Below the pieces are notes generated by a model. The model worked only from the letters and a program-made list of their open reading frames with translations, did no database searches and was not told the origin of the DNA. Shown here piece by piece: positions 31,793-43,615 of a stretch of DNA of 64,000 nucleotides (positions are counted from its first letter, which is position 1; the number at the start of each line of letters is the position of its first letter). Where the stretch lies: the NCBI GenBank assembly GCA_022225965.2, contig JAKJXP020000001.1, forward strand, positions 124,001 to 188,000. Reading direction: 5' to 3'. A program made the translations under genes and the position numbers. This DNA comes from Diatrype stigma. Its lineage: Eukaryota; Ascomycota; Sordariomycetes; Xylariales; Diatrypaceae.

Positions 31793-33963
31793 GGAACGTG
31801 GGAATACACCGGGAAAAGAATACTATATACCCAAGGACTGCCACGAAGGGCGATCTCATCGTACTGAGCACTGAGGCTTGTCAATCATTGTCTTCTTGTC
31901 TTTGTCATCCTGGACAATACCTTTGTCGCTCCCACAGGAGACTTGGACAACATGACGAGAAAAGGGGCAATGTGTCTTTCTCCTGACCTTTGGCCACGGT
32001 TTGGGACAAAAGCCCGCCATGTAGAGGCCCATGGAATGCTGAAAATAAAGGAGTTCAAGTCGAGGTATGGTCATCATGAAATAAGGGAGTGGTTGACAAA
32101 TGGAATGCTAATGACTAAACTTCCGAAGCACGCAAGGGATCGATCGACAACCGAAATCCTCCGGGCATTCCGATACTCGCATTAGCCGACGAACGGCTTT
32201 TCCCTCGCCACTCTATCCCCTTAATACCCTGACAACTGCCATTATGACGGCGTCAAATGCATATGCGCGTCGGATTGCCTCGATTTCTAGGCGGCTTTGT
32301 GCCTCTCTGCTTCTTGCCGAGCTGTCGGATAGTGGACGGACGGGCGGCCGTGGCATGCTCCGTATCCTCCTTTCTCACACTTCCTGCAGCAGTGGCTTTC
32401 GAGATTCTTCCAATCACAGCTGCAGTTCGGAGTCCGGACACTTGCGATGTGCCTGGCTAGCATACCAGACACTTGGGTAGGGTCCAGGGTCCATAGAATG
32501 AGGCTATTTCTTTGGGCAGGAATCCCTCGTAACACACACACTTGAATATCCTGGTAGGAGAGGTAAGAAACAGAAAGAAAGAAAGAAACGTCTGATAAAA
32601 TGACAGAGTGAGGTGCACTGACTGGTCAAGTCGTGTGTGCGTATGCGTTTCCAAGCCCGTGACTACCTAACGTCCACCTTCTGCATCCTGTACGACTAAC
32701 TATACGGCATATGCATACGCATATACGCGCAACCCAACGTGCCAATTAATTACCATCAGCTCCTGCATAGGAGATGAGACGGAGCTACTGTGATCCCCCC
32801 CCTTCTTCCCCTGGGAGCCGCCTGGCAGCTGGGAGCGAGTTCCCTACCTAGCCGGTCTGATTGGCTGGCATGGACGCTCCGTGCCGCGCTGTTTGTCGTT
32901 GAAAGAAGCTTAAACCTCGATAAACCTCGATCGTTTTTCTGTATCTCGGTCGGGCCTATAGTCGCCGTCCAATCACGAGCGACAGATCGTCGAAATCTAG
33001 TTAGGACTAGGTAGAACCTGGCATCGATCGGATCATCCATTGGGCAGCGAAGTAATCACTCACTCTCTTTTATATACTATGTACCTAGTCCAGGTACCGG
33101 AACTCTGATCTTTGCTCCCCCCTTCCCCCTCTTCCCAGGTTTCCCCCCTTTTCCTTCCGGCCTGGTGGGCCCGGCTTGGAGGTGACCTCCTTATTAGACA
33201 GGCAGTGGACGCCACTAAATGCGAAGTCCGCGTGTGGTCTCCGACGCCGACGCCGTCTAGTTCAGGTAGTTTTCCAACCGCCTGCAGCGGACAAAGAAAG
33301 CGGGCGAGTGAGCGGTGGGGGTTGGCGCCTCGGTCGAGGCGTCGACCCCCATCATTTCCCATGAAACATGAAACAGCCAACTCGTTTTCCACACCCCTTA
33401 CGGCTGACAAAGAAGACGCCTGCATATTCCTAGTCGGGCCAATCAAGAATGGGGGTTGCTGAAATGTGATTGTACTACACAGTAGCTGTAAGTCCGCGAA
33501 TGATGGATGGACGGATGGATGGATGGATGGATAGATGACCAGGTAAGGTCAATGAGGAAAGGAGGCACACTCCCGTATGCATATGTAATCATGTTTGTGT
33601 AGGTTGCAACTATATGTGCATGCGTGATTCATCTTCATTCATTCATCTCTTCTTTCCGTCCTTACGCTCATTCCAGCATCCGTTCGCCCTTGACACGGCC
33701 GCATACATTCATTCATTCATTTCCAGCTGCGAACCGGTCGGCCTAGCGCAGCCGATTCTCGAGAGACTCCCTACCTAGCTGTCTCTTTTATAATCTTGTC
33801 AATCCTTTTATTCCTTCGTCGCTGGTTCATCCGACTCCAAGATAGCCAAGCGCTATTGTTCACTTTCCTTCGAGTGCACCAGCTGCTACATAGACAATCA
33901 TCCAACTTTCCAGCCTTTCTTTTATACAGCTAGCTGTTTCTCTGTTCCATAGCATCATCCAAA
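31793..33963. other. Intergenic, no gene seen
   Basis: 2.2 kb with short frames, a GGAT microsatellite near 33505-33532 and CATT repeats at 33637-33650 and 33708-33722. A basic minus-strand frame at 32253-32441 was weighed but not recognised. The 3' part is the GH12 promoter. Confidence 0.55.
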
Positions 33964-35448
33964 ATGCTAACCCTTACATTCCTTCTCTTGGCTCTGAACC
34001 CGCTGGTCGCCCATGGTCTTCCCAGCGAAGGCGAGGCCAGGTGCAAGACCGTCACCGTCACCTCGACGGTACAATTAGACCCCACTACGGTCATAGTGCC
34101 GGCCGAGACCTCCTCTTTTGCCCCGGTGGCTCCGCCTGCTCCGACAGACAGCCCCGTGGAGAGCGACACTAGGGTTCTTCAGACCCCTACCGTGAGACTG
34201 ACCACGTCCTCGAGCGTGTTCTTCGGCAACGGGACCGGGGCAATCCCATCCTACCCGGCCTCGAGCCTGCTATCCAGCGGGGCGACCGGAGTAGCATCGC
34301 TGCCGTCCCCGTCTTCGAAGACTGCGGCGGCAGCCTCGTCTTCGACAACCGTGGCTGAGAGGCCGACCGTCGAGTCGACCAGCACCAAAGCAGCGGCGCC
34401 TACGACAGTGATTGAGAAGTCGCCGTCGTCCGCCGTCGCCTCCAGCAGCGACACGCAGCAAGAGGAACCGTCCACCACCGCCACCGCTACCGCTACCGCT
34501 GCCGCCACGGCCGCCTCCTCATCGCTGAACGACCTCCTCAGCGACGCGACGAAGGTAGCCGACAGCCCGGCCGCGACGTCGATGTGCGGGGACGCGGACC
34601 GGAAGATCCTGCCGGGGTACCCGTGGACGGTGAGCAACGCGATGTACAACGCCGGGCAGATGGTGGGGCAGCAGTGCACCAACTACGAGGACCTGGTGGC
34701 GACGGCCGACGGCACGCAGCACGTGCGGTACCGGAGCGTGACGGACATCGAGCGCGTGGGCGACACCGAGGACCTCTGCAAGGGCTACTCCAACGTCGGC
34801 ATCGGCAAGAACCTGAAGAAGCAGTTCCGCGACGTCAAGGCCATCCCGGCCTCCTTCCAGTGGGATCGCACGAACACGACGGAGTTCAAGGGTAAGTGAA
34901 GTTATGAAGAGTCATGATAGAACCCCATCACCCCCAACTCAACCCAACCCAATCCCACCCAATCCCCACCTTTGACCTAGTCGAATGATGAGCCGCGTGA
35001 TCTAACAACCTATCACAAAAAAACAGGGGCCAACGTCTTCGACTTCATCACAGCGCCGACCTCAGGCGACGGCACCTCGACGGCGACAGCGGAGTTCATG
35101 CTGTGGCTGGAGATCTGGGGCGGGCAGGTGCCGATCGGGTTCGCCGAGGGCCCCGTGGCCACGCTCGACCTGTACGGGGCGTCGTTCGCGCTGTACGAGG
35201 GCCAGAACCCCGGAAGCGGCGTGACGGTGCGGAGCGCGCTGCCCGCCGACGGCGCCTCCCCCTTCACGAAGGGCGGCAGCGGCGGAAGCGGCGTCTTCAC
35301 GGGGGACATGAAGGACTGGCTCCAGGCCATGGCGGACCGGGGCTACATCCGCGACGACGACTACGTCAACGTCGGGAACGCCGGCACCGAGGTGTTCTAC
35401 GGCAGCTCGGAGATGGAGGCCGTCGTAGCGCTGGAGATCCTGGTTTGA
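33964..35448 (+). CDS. Secreted glycoside hydrolase family 12-like protein
   Basis: Exons 33964-34891 and 35027-35448 (135-nt intron) encode 449 aa. MLTLTFLLLALNPLVAHG is a signal peptide. Residues 20-205 are Ser/Thr/Ala/Pro-rich without Trp or a carbohydrate-binding module, like a heavily O-glycosylated stalk. The catalytic domain occupies about residues 205-449: AIPASFQWDRTN, NVFDFITAP across the splice junction, EFMLWLEIWGGQVPIGF with the expected nucleophile Glu332, and NAGTEVFYGSS with the expected acid/base Glu431. These correspond to the EIMIWL and GTEPFTG motifs of GH12 endoglucanases and xyloglucanases. Most GH12 proteins are about 230 aa and lack such an N-terminal extension. Expected action: cleavage of beta-1,4-glucan or xyloglucan outside the cell or at the wall. 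Confidence 0.85.
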
Positions 35449-36328
35449 AAAGAAGTTTTTTCGGCGATTGTTTTGTTCTGGTTGGAATTGAGGGGTGGAA
35501 GAAAATAGAAACAGGGTAACAACCGGTTCCCATCGGTTGAGGAAAAGGTTTTGGCGTCGTTTGGACACGGGTATATGTAAATAAGCAATGGGGATAAAGG
35601 GATATGGGAAGGACGACAAGGTACTTTCACCATGCACCACAAAGACGGGAGATATATAAGCGGGGTGCGGCACATTAGGAATCTTTAGAAGGCGGGAGCG
35701 TGACCTTGCCTCGCTTCGGGGATATATGGGATGGGACAGGATGGGATTCTGGCTAGGAATGGGAAAGGGAAAGGGATAGGGGGTAAAAAAGGGATAAGGA
35801 TGCCCGCACGTACGCATTGGTTCGCTTCTTCGTCAGCACTGGTTTGAGCACTACGCTTCTGTTCGACCATCTACTTTCTATAGGCCCGACAACAGTTTCG
35901 CTTGGATTCACTGGGCGGGCGGCTGGTATATGCAGCTGGTATCTACAGCAGCGATGATATTCTAGCTACGCTTCTGGCTACTTGTAGCATAGACACATAT
36001 ATAGAAACCTCGTACAGCACTATATAAGATGGACATATCTAGATCATCTTCAACATCGTCCCCTCTCGTCCTGTGTCCAGACCCTGACTATGTCATGCTT
36101 AGACCCTTTGTCGCATCCTTGCTTCCAACTAGCATTCACCAAAATGCGGAGAACACGGAGAACGTCAGGAGCTATGCAGTGAAAGGTTTTACTTTCACAT
36201 AGGTTGTGTATGGTATTATGTATCCAATATACATTAATATACAGTGAGTGGACCAACGAACCCCTCATTGCCCTTGCTTGGCCCAACGACAACAGTGACA
36301 ACGCCATCATCACCTTCATGATGCATCA
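35449..36328. other. Convergent intergenic region
   Basis: 880 bp between the GH12 and acetyl-CoA transporter 3' ends. Nothing recognisable. Confidence 0.55.
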
Positions 36329-38136
36329 TCACCGCGGGGGACCGGCAACGAGCCTCCAGGCCCTCAACGGCAGGCTCTGCAGGTGCAGAACCTTGCGACG
36401 GATGTACAGGGTGAAGGTGAGGGCGCCGACGAGGACGCAGATGATATTGACGATGTAGTAGCCGTCGTGGAGGATCTCGCAGGAACCGCCGCCGTTCTCG
36501 CACCGTTCCTTCTCCGCCTGCAGGGCGCATGAGAAGGGCTGTGTCACCAGGGGCCCCTTGAGTGACGTAACGTCCGTCTTGGCCGACGGCGGGTGGCACG
36601 TAGCCGTCGTGAACGCGTCGACCAACTTCAGCACGAAGAATCTCGGGAACGTGCCTCCCAGGTTCGAGACGCTATAAGAAGAAGTTAGCCACAATTACTT
36701 CATTACCATGTATATAAATATCGGCACTGGTTTGAAACTTACGTTGCGAGTAGCGTCATGTAGGTCCCGCCGATCACAGGATCGGCCACCCTTGCATGGA
36801 ACGCGGACACGGCGACGAACATGATGGTATTGGTGAAGGTTGAGAATACATGCGAGAAGATGACGGTGAGAAAGTACCATGGCTGGACACCTTCGGCGGG
36901 AAAAGCGGTGACGACCGTCTGAGCGAAAAGTGCAGCGACAAGGCGACCCATGAAACCCCAGCACCAGAGGCGCATAGGTGTGTATTTCTGCGACCATTTC
37001 CCAGCATAATAGCCTAGAGAAATCTCGAAGGGGAAATCAATCAGTACGGTCAACGCCATGTTGTCCTTCCCGAACCCCTTCTCCAGTAGTTTCAAGTTGG
37101 TGACGCCGTCGTTAGCCTGGAATCCGATCTTGGCGATAAGGTGGACAATAATGATGGTCTGGATATTACGGAGTTTCAAGACATCCCACATGATCTTGTA
37201 AACATCCCAGACGCCTTCTTCGTTTTTGGATTTATCTTCTTTCTTCAGGACGGCAAGGCCGATTGTGATCGCAACATAGGCCCAGCCCCAGAAGGTCAAA
37301 TAGCCTCCAAGACTTATCAGACCTGTGTCGAGTGCTTCCGTCCGGAACCACTTATTGGCAAAATCTTTGGAGTTGAAAGCCAGGAATACGGTATAGGACA
37401 AGAACTGGCCAGCCGTAAGCCCGACGGTTTGGGCGGTTGAGGCATATGAAACGTTTCCAGGTGACAAGAGTGTCAGAGCCCAGCCATCAACCGCGATATC
37501 TTGAGTCGCGCACATAAAGACCAAGAAGAACCACCAGCCAGTAAAACTCCATACGGTGGGACCCCCGGGCTTCCCAGTTGTCGCCATAAGATCTTCGACC
37601 ACGGAGCCTAAGTAAAGCATGCCGACACCAGACAACAGCTGAATAGGCAAGATCCAGCTCTTCCTCCTGCCGAACTTGGGGCTCCATACTGCATCAACTA
37701 TAGGGCTCCAGAACAGTTTGAGAGAATATGGATACGAGGCCAAGCTAAAGACACCAATCTGGCCAAAGGAGAGGTGGTCCTTGAGCAAGAAAGGGACAGA
37801 ACCACTCGCAAGCCCCATAGGTACACCCTGGAGGAAATATAACAAAACCAAGAGCATGAAATTCCGCTGGTCTTGGTGGGGGAGTTCGAAAAAGCCATGG
37901 TTGTTGGCTGTCGGGGTTTTAGGGACATGGTCATCTAGCGAGAAGGAGTCCCGAGACATCAGGTTTGCCGTAACCTGATCTGAATCTGGCTTTGAAGACA
38001 CCTTCCTCCTTAACTCAATGTTTCCAGCCATCTTGCCGTTCGTGGGACCAGCCAAACCGGTAGTCGAGACTGATAAATCGTCTCGAGGTGAGGGCTTCGA
38101 GCGTCTACTTTTGGCACCCATTCGTACTTCGCGCAA
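36329..38136 (-). CDS. Acetyl-CoA transporter family protein (AT-1/SLC33A1)
   Basis: Exons 38136-36743 and 36671-36329 (71-nt intron) encode 578 aa. A polar N-terminus of about 95 residues precedes a multi-helix MFS-like domain. Family motifs include LLYFLQGVPMGLASGSVPFL (first helix), SLKLFWSPIVDAVW, GRRKSWILPIQ, CATQDIAVDGWAL and YMTLLATVSNLGG, the last formed over the splice junction. These are the signatures of the AT-1 family of endoplasmic-reticulum membrane acetyl-CoA importers, which feed acetylation of lumenal proteins and glycans. The C-terminus contains a long lumenal Cys-bearing loop and a last helix (YYIVNIICVLVGALTFTLYI). A nearby upstream Met (Met1 versus Met6) leaves the exact start open. 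Confidence 0.9.
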
Positions 38137-39282
38137 AGCCGTTCGAAAACTCGGTATCGAGAGACGAGCAGGTCGTCGTATTCGGGAGGAACTTCGTAGA
38201 GACTTGTGAACTTGGAATGGTCGCGGAGCTTACGCAGAGATCAGGATCAAAAGAACCGAGTCCGGTGATAATACAGCTGGCTAGATCACAAGTCGCAAGA
38301 GAAAGGAGTAGCGTGCTTCTACGGCGGCAGCTAGTTTCTAGTTGATGGTCAAAGAAGGGCAGATAGTTGAGTATCGAAGTAGATGCAGAAAAGCTAGATG
38401 CAACCTAGGCCCTCGGATTCAGGCAGCGTCAGGTAAGAAGGTATCGGGTAGAAAGTACAGGAGGAGACAGAATCGCTTAGCGAAGCGTGTGTAACATGGC
38501 CAGAAAGGGACGTCGGTAAGGTGAAGGCTGGATGTTGTGTGTGGTTTGGATGTGAGCGACTGTGAACCTGTCGTAATAAAATGCTTCAGTTGCCAATGAT
38601 GTCAAGGCAAAGAATTAGCGGATCAGACCAGCAACCGTGGCCTTTTCAAATCAGGCAAAGAAAGTGTGGCAACGTGAACTTGAACTTGAAAGAGAATAGC
38701 GAAAAGCTAAAAAGCTCTATAACAGCTTAAGGATAATACGAGAAGTTATAGCACAGAGGAGTGAAAGGTGGACGGACGTCTCAAGCCACAGGCGACATCA
38801 AGGGACAAGTACGAAGTGAACTATAGACTCTTAATCCATCACGAAGTAAACATCCACGTCGCCCTTCCCGCAACGTACAATAGCCAGGAACAAATATGAT
38901 CAATGGGCCAATTGGAGTGAAGATGACAGCTGGGGTGGAAGCGAAAGTGGGCGTGGAAATGGAAATGGAATTGGAAGTGGAAAAAGAACAGGAGAGCGGA
39001 TCTGCGCCGGGCTGATAAGGACAGCTAGAGGCTAGAGGAGGATCCGATAAGCGAAAGTTCCGCTAACCCCACCAGTTACGTACATATGTACATACATGTA
39101 CCCATAGGGCCATAGTAACAAATGGGCTACATACAACATACAAAGTACATACAACTTACAGCTGCCCATCACAGTCGCGTCACATCACGTCTGGAGCTCT
39201 TAAGTTAAGAGCTCCAGACACTCTCTTCAACATATTGTGACACAATCAGACCCAATCGAAGCAATACAACGCCCCAGACACG
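38137..39282. other. Divergent promoter region with perfect palindrome
   Basis: 1.15 kb between the acetyl-CoA transporter and CENP-O starts. It contains a purine-rich GGAAATGGAA run near 38945-38990 and the 31-bp palindrome at 39189-39219. Confidence 0.6.
39189..39219. repeat. Perfect inverted repeat, 15-bp arms, 1-nt spacer
   Basis: Arms GTCTGGAGCTCTTAA and TTAAGAGCTCCAGAC flank a single G at 39204, 63 bp upstream of the CENP-O start codon. It could be a dimeric regulator site or a cruciform; no T tract follows, so a terminator is unlikely. Confidence 0.9.
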
Positions 39283-40376
39283 ATGGCCAGTCCAGAAGAT
39301 ACCACCATACTCGAGCTACCGACAGCTGAAAAGCTAGACGACGAGATCACGAAATTAAGGGCCCAAGGTATGCATGCAACTTTCAACCCTCCTCCCAATC
39401 AGTATATAAGCCAATAGCTAACCACCCCCAAACAGTCGACTCCCTAAAGCGCGACCTCCAACTCCACACCACCACGCTCCTCACAGCCGAGCCGATCCAG
39501 CAAGCCATCACCACACCAAACGACAACAACGACAACAACGACCTCGCCGCCCACGCCGCCCGCCAGCAAGCCCACAAGCAGCAGTGCCTGTACCGGGCCT
39601 GCGCGTCCGTCACGACCTTCCGGGTGCGGGACCCGGACCCGGCCGCCGTGGACGGGGGCCGCGTGCTCGGCCTCCGGTTCGAGGTCATGGCGCGCGCGCG
39701 CTTCGCCCGCCCCTACTTCGTCCTGCTGAACCGTCCGTGGACGACGACGACGACGTCCGCGGCACGCAATCGTAATAACAGCGACCAGAGCGGCGACTAC
39801 CTGCGCGTCCACCGCCACACCGTGCCGGCGTGCGTGCCGCTGGCGGGCCTGGCCGCGCGGTACCTGCCCCCGCCGCCTTCACGGAGGGCTGCCGCCGCTG
39901 CCGAAGACGAAGATGGGGATGATGATGGCGGTGATGATGATGACGATAGAGCAAGGCGGCGGCGGCAGCAGCGCAGGAAGCACAGGCAAGACCTCCCGGC
40001 TTTCGTGCGCACGCTGCGCCGCGAGCTGGTGCGGTACCACAACCGGGTCGGTGTGATCGGGGACCTGCGGAAGGCGGCCGGGCTAGAGGCCAGCAGCAAG
40101 CGGCGGAGGAGCAGCAGCAGCGCCAACACTACCATCAACAACATGATGGACCCGCCGATCGTCGACGTCAGCGCGGCCGACGCCGAGGCCAAGCAGATCC
40201 GGGTCGAGTGGGGCGACGGCAAGTCCGGGCGCCTGGTCATGGGCGACGACGGGGAGATCCTGAAGATGGTGGTCGTGCGGGGCTTGGACGGGGAGCAGGG
40301 CCAGGATAGGGAGACGATGAGGCGGTTCCTGGGCGGTGCGGTGCGCATCGAGGAGATTGTTCGCGGCCACTTTTGA
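39283..40376 (+). CDS. MCM21: Inner-kinetochore subunit CENP-O (Mcm21/Mal2 family)
   Basis: Exons 39283-39367 and 39436-40376 (68-nt intron) encode 341 aa. An N-terminal helix with EKLDDEITKLRAQVDSLKRD, formed over the splice junction, is the expected coiled coil. The RWD-like part contains YRACASVTTFRVRDPDP, GRVLGLRFEV, RPYFVLLNRP, LRVHRHTVPACVPLAGLAARY and LPAFVRTLRRELVRYHNRVGVI, the conserved core of CENP-O. The protein belongs to the COMA/Ctf19 part of the constitutive centromere-associated network. Low-complexity inserts (NDNNDNND; Glu/Asp-rich run near residue 165; RRSSSSANTT) interrupt the domain and are longer than in many relatives. Recognition is by pattern; confirmation by profile search would be easy. 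Confidence 0.88.
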
Positions 40377-41222
40377 GAATATGCATAGCACTTCGAGGCA
40401 CGTTTAGTCTAACATACTAAGCACTTCGGCTTTTTGGTTGGCTGGTTGGCTGGTTCGTGGAGATGTCACAGCGGTCTGTACAGGGGCCACGCGCGCTCTT
40501 GTGCCTTTACAGGACCGACTACTCTAGAAATCGAGCCGGATGGGTTGTTTGTTCGTCCCAAGGCTTCTTGTAAACCGGCATCCTTGTTTGTAGTGCCAAA
40601 ATATAACGATGACATGCCTAGATGGTCTATACGATTACGATGTCATCTCTGCAAGGCGATGGCATTTTAGACTCCTAACGAGAATGCGCTGATTTACATC
40701 GCTCATGCGAAGGCGGTTCGTCTGGCAGAACCTTAGGTGCCGCTATACGAATTATACAATGCATATAGGGGTAGGATTCAGCCAAGGGGAATAGTCAATA
40801 TCATATCACAGTGAGCAGTAGACTAAAGCGAGCAGAGCGTAAAGTTTAGTACCGGAAGCATTACTAGGGCGTATAGGTCAAGATATGTAATTACAACGAT
40901 TAGAAAAAGGAACGTGAGCATTGTGCCTAAAACTACGTAGAGGGCAAAACATGAAGATACTTTAGGGAATCGAAAAGGAAGGTACTCCTACTCATGAAGC
41001 CATCGTCCAGCACGTCACATTCTCTGCAATACCACACTCAGGCCCGTCCAGTCTCAGCCTAAGCAAAAACAGTCAAACGCCTCGATAGTCGTCCTTACCA
41101 ATCTCATGCTAGGAATTTTGTTGTTACATTCTGTTCTGTGGGTTGTCCAGTCTGAAGACGTAGTCGAGCTAGTTGTGTCTCCTCCAGATCTAGTAACCGG
41201 GTATCTCGATCATACTCTCCAT
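40377..41222. other. Convergent intergenic region
   Basis: 846 bp between the CENP-O and DUF7728-like gene 3' ends; nothing recognisable. Confidence 0.55.
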
Positions 41223-42422
41223 CTAAGCACTATCGTCGGGCTTCTTGTCATCAGCCACAAGAACACCCTCCTCCACGTAAGCAGGTGGGGCCTCGACGTC
41301 ATCTTGATGCGCCATGAGGCCGGATTTCTCATCCTCAACAACAGCCTCGTTCAGACCAGCCTTGAAGTTGCGGCCACGTCCATGGTGCTGGCGGCGGGCA
41401 CTAGAAGGTCGGCGTACGAAAGTGCGCCAGAGGTAGACGATGAAGGTGCCGACCATCATACCGATGATACTAGCGGTAACGCCGGCCATGATGCCAATAG
41501 CGACAGGCAGAAGGATGTGAGTGGCAATGTTCTTGAAGAGATGTCCCAAGCGATGGTGGTGTCCGTGGTGAGGACGGCCCCCATGGTGCATATCGACTTC
41601 GATATGGGCACTCTCCTGGCCGGCACGGTCGGGACGGCCACCACAGTGTTTGCTAGGTCGGAAGCGTCCAAGATGCTCCTTGGCCATAGCGATCCATTTG
41701 CAGAACATGGTCGTGCACTCTTCCTGCGAATCCATGGGCGTCTTCTGCACATTCTCGGATGCAGTAGCGATAAGGTCAGCGATCAGCAGCTTGCCCGAAG
41801 GCGACCTGACTAGCTGGACCTCGACATTAGGAATGCCATCAACGAAGGCATTTCCGACTTCGATGATCTGGAAGTCGACCACAACGAGCTCGAGATCATC
41901 CTCGTTGTCATCGGCCGAGGGAATGCGACGGGTCTGGAGACCGAAGCCGAGGTTCTCGCTGCTGTGAGGGCGCGGCCCCTTGAAATGGGGAGGGTGCACC
42001 TTGCCCTCGTGATCGTGTAAGTCGGGCAAGAGAGAGGCAGTGAGGGTGCCTTGGAACGGGTTTGACTTGGGGTAGAGCTCAAATCCATTCAAAAGGAGGC
42101 GGTCGGCACCATTCGGAGTTCCTGCCGTGGCGATGCTGAAGTCCAGCTCCAGATGGCTTGGGATGTCGGTCTTGATGCTGGCGCTAGCATCGTCATGGTG
42201 TCCCTTCCAGTGGGACCGGACCCGAACGGGGCATCCAGGACAGTTGAGCTTCAGGTTCTGGGTCTGGGCAATCTTGGAGGGGCCGATAGCGTCGCCTTGG
42301 ACGGGTACGGGTACAGGTAAAGTGGAAACGATATCGTCGGCGTTTACGTCGGGGGGCAATAGGAAGGCGTTGGTGGCCGTGGCCGTCAGTCCGGCTGCGG
42401 CGATGAAGGGCTTCAACTGCAT
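41223..42422 (-). CDS. DUF7728-like secreted/single-pass membrane protein
   Basis: Single exon, 399 aa. MQLKPFIAAAGLTATATNAF is a signal peptide. A lumenal or extracellular domain of about 270 residues follows, with LKLNCPGCPV (CPGC motif, residues 59-65), DRLLLNGFELYP and two later Cys (ECTTMFCKW). A His-rich stretch (MHHGGRPHHGHHHR, near residue 280) precedes one membrane segment, LLPVAIGIMAGVTASIIGMM, near residues 305-330 with GxxxG-type packing. The short cytoplasmic tail is basic at first (RRQHHGRGR) and then acidic. The arrangement matches a fungal-only family known as DUF7728, with no function assigned. The His-rich juxtamembrane part might bind metal; that is inference. Confidence 0.75.
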   Translation of the reverse strand: MQLKPFIAAAGLTATATNAFLLPPDVNADDIVSTLPVPVPVQGDAIGPSKIAQTQNLKLNCPGCPVRVRSHWKGHHDDASASIKTDIPSHLELDFSIATAGTPNGADRLLLNGFELYPKSNPFQGTLTASLLPDLHDHEGKVHPPHFKGPRPHSSENLGFGLQTRRIPSADDNEDDLELVVVDFQIIEVGNAFVDGIPNVEVQLVRSPSGKLLIADLIATASENVQKTPMDSQEECTTMFCKWIAMAKEHLGRFRPSKHCGGRPDRAGQESAHIEVDMHHGGRPHHGHHHRLGHLFKNIATHILLPVAIGIMAGVTASIIGMMVGTFIVYLWRTFVRRPSSARRQHHGRGRNFKAGLNEAVVEDEKSGLMAHQDDVEAPPAYVEEGVLVADDKKPDDSA

Positions 42423-43248
42423 TTTGATGGAAGTGAGGAAATGAACCTCTGCAGTAACGGTTTGTAGAGTTGTTTTGATGGGTGTGTGTTGATTTTAGAT
42501 ACGAAAGGGCTAGTTAGAGAAACACAAGTGGTAGAAGTGAAAGAAGTGGGAGTTTCATTGGATGATGCGGATGAGTGTGAGAGGGTGATGAGAAAGCAGG
42601 CGTGGTACGTGGCCAACGTGACGACACTCAAAGAAGGCGGCGTAATCCGTCTTGTTTGGGTTAGGCTCTCTTTGACCCGGCCGATTAGCCAGTGGGCAGG
42701 TGGTGGTGGCTGAGCCGCCGAGTGGGCTTGGTGGGTTCCAGAACGCTAAGAGCGCCTGTGACCCGTCACCCCTCCTGGGCCTCTTGACCCTGCAATACAC
42801 GCTAAGTATGTGTAACTAGGTACCTAACTGAGGCTAACTCCCTGCTCCCGCAGCCCTGAAGCAAAAGCAGAACAGGCAGAGTTAAATGGAGGCGCTTTGA
42901 CCAGAAGATCTCAGTTCCCATCACGTGATGAGTTTATTCTTCATTTAGGACCTCCTTTCCTTCAATTGCCTTTCCTTGAATGATCCTTTAGGGAAAGGGA
43001 GAGGCTGGGTAGATTCACGATTAAGGTTGCTAAGCTACGAAGTACGAAGTAATTTTGGCATCGCGGTCTTTTACTTTTATTGTGAAAATGCTTGTATTAA
43101 AAGATAATGTTACCAACCTTAAGACTACTGTATGTACATACCTGGGTATGCATGTACTTAAATGTTAGCGCTACTTAGGTAATGTATTAAAGGTTCCATT
43201 TCCGCTTCCCGGGTATGTATGTATGTATGTATGTACAATACCTATGCA

Positions 43249-43615
43249 TGTACAGTAATGATCCTAGATTTTGCATACAATAATTCCCTAAACCCCATGC
43301 ATTTAGAGGGCCATATGCACCAATTGGTAGCGTACTTAATGGGCTTGGCAAAGGTACATCCCGAATGTACCTCCCTGGTACCTGTAATACAGTATTATTA
43401 CCTAATAAATACAGGTATCTGGAGGTAAATGTGCCATATATATCAGGACGTGCCATATAAATCTGATCCCCTGCGGATGCATATATGGGCTTTTGGTATG
43501 TAATATGCCGTTAAGCAGTTAGCTGGTATAAAACAAAGCTGACAGCCAAATCCCATGCACTTAGAGAGCCATATGCACCAAAAGATCCATGCAAAAACAG
43601 GGATCATTACTGTAC
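43249..43615. repeat. Two-module repeat, one module inverted in the second copy
   Basis: Module X (43249-43276) and module Y (43295-43323) recur at 43552-43580 (Y, same strand, about 26 of 29 matching) and 43589-43615 (X as reverse complement, 23 of 27 matching). Between the copies GTGCCATATA is also duplicated (about 43431 and 43450). Confidence 0.75.

Noticed and set aside
32253..32441. Basic 62-aa minus-strand frame
   Set aside because: Looked like a possible small basic protein but matches nothing I recognise and overlaps equally long frames in other phases.
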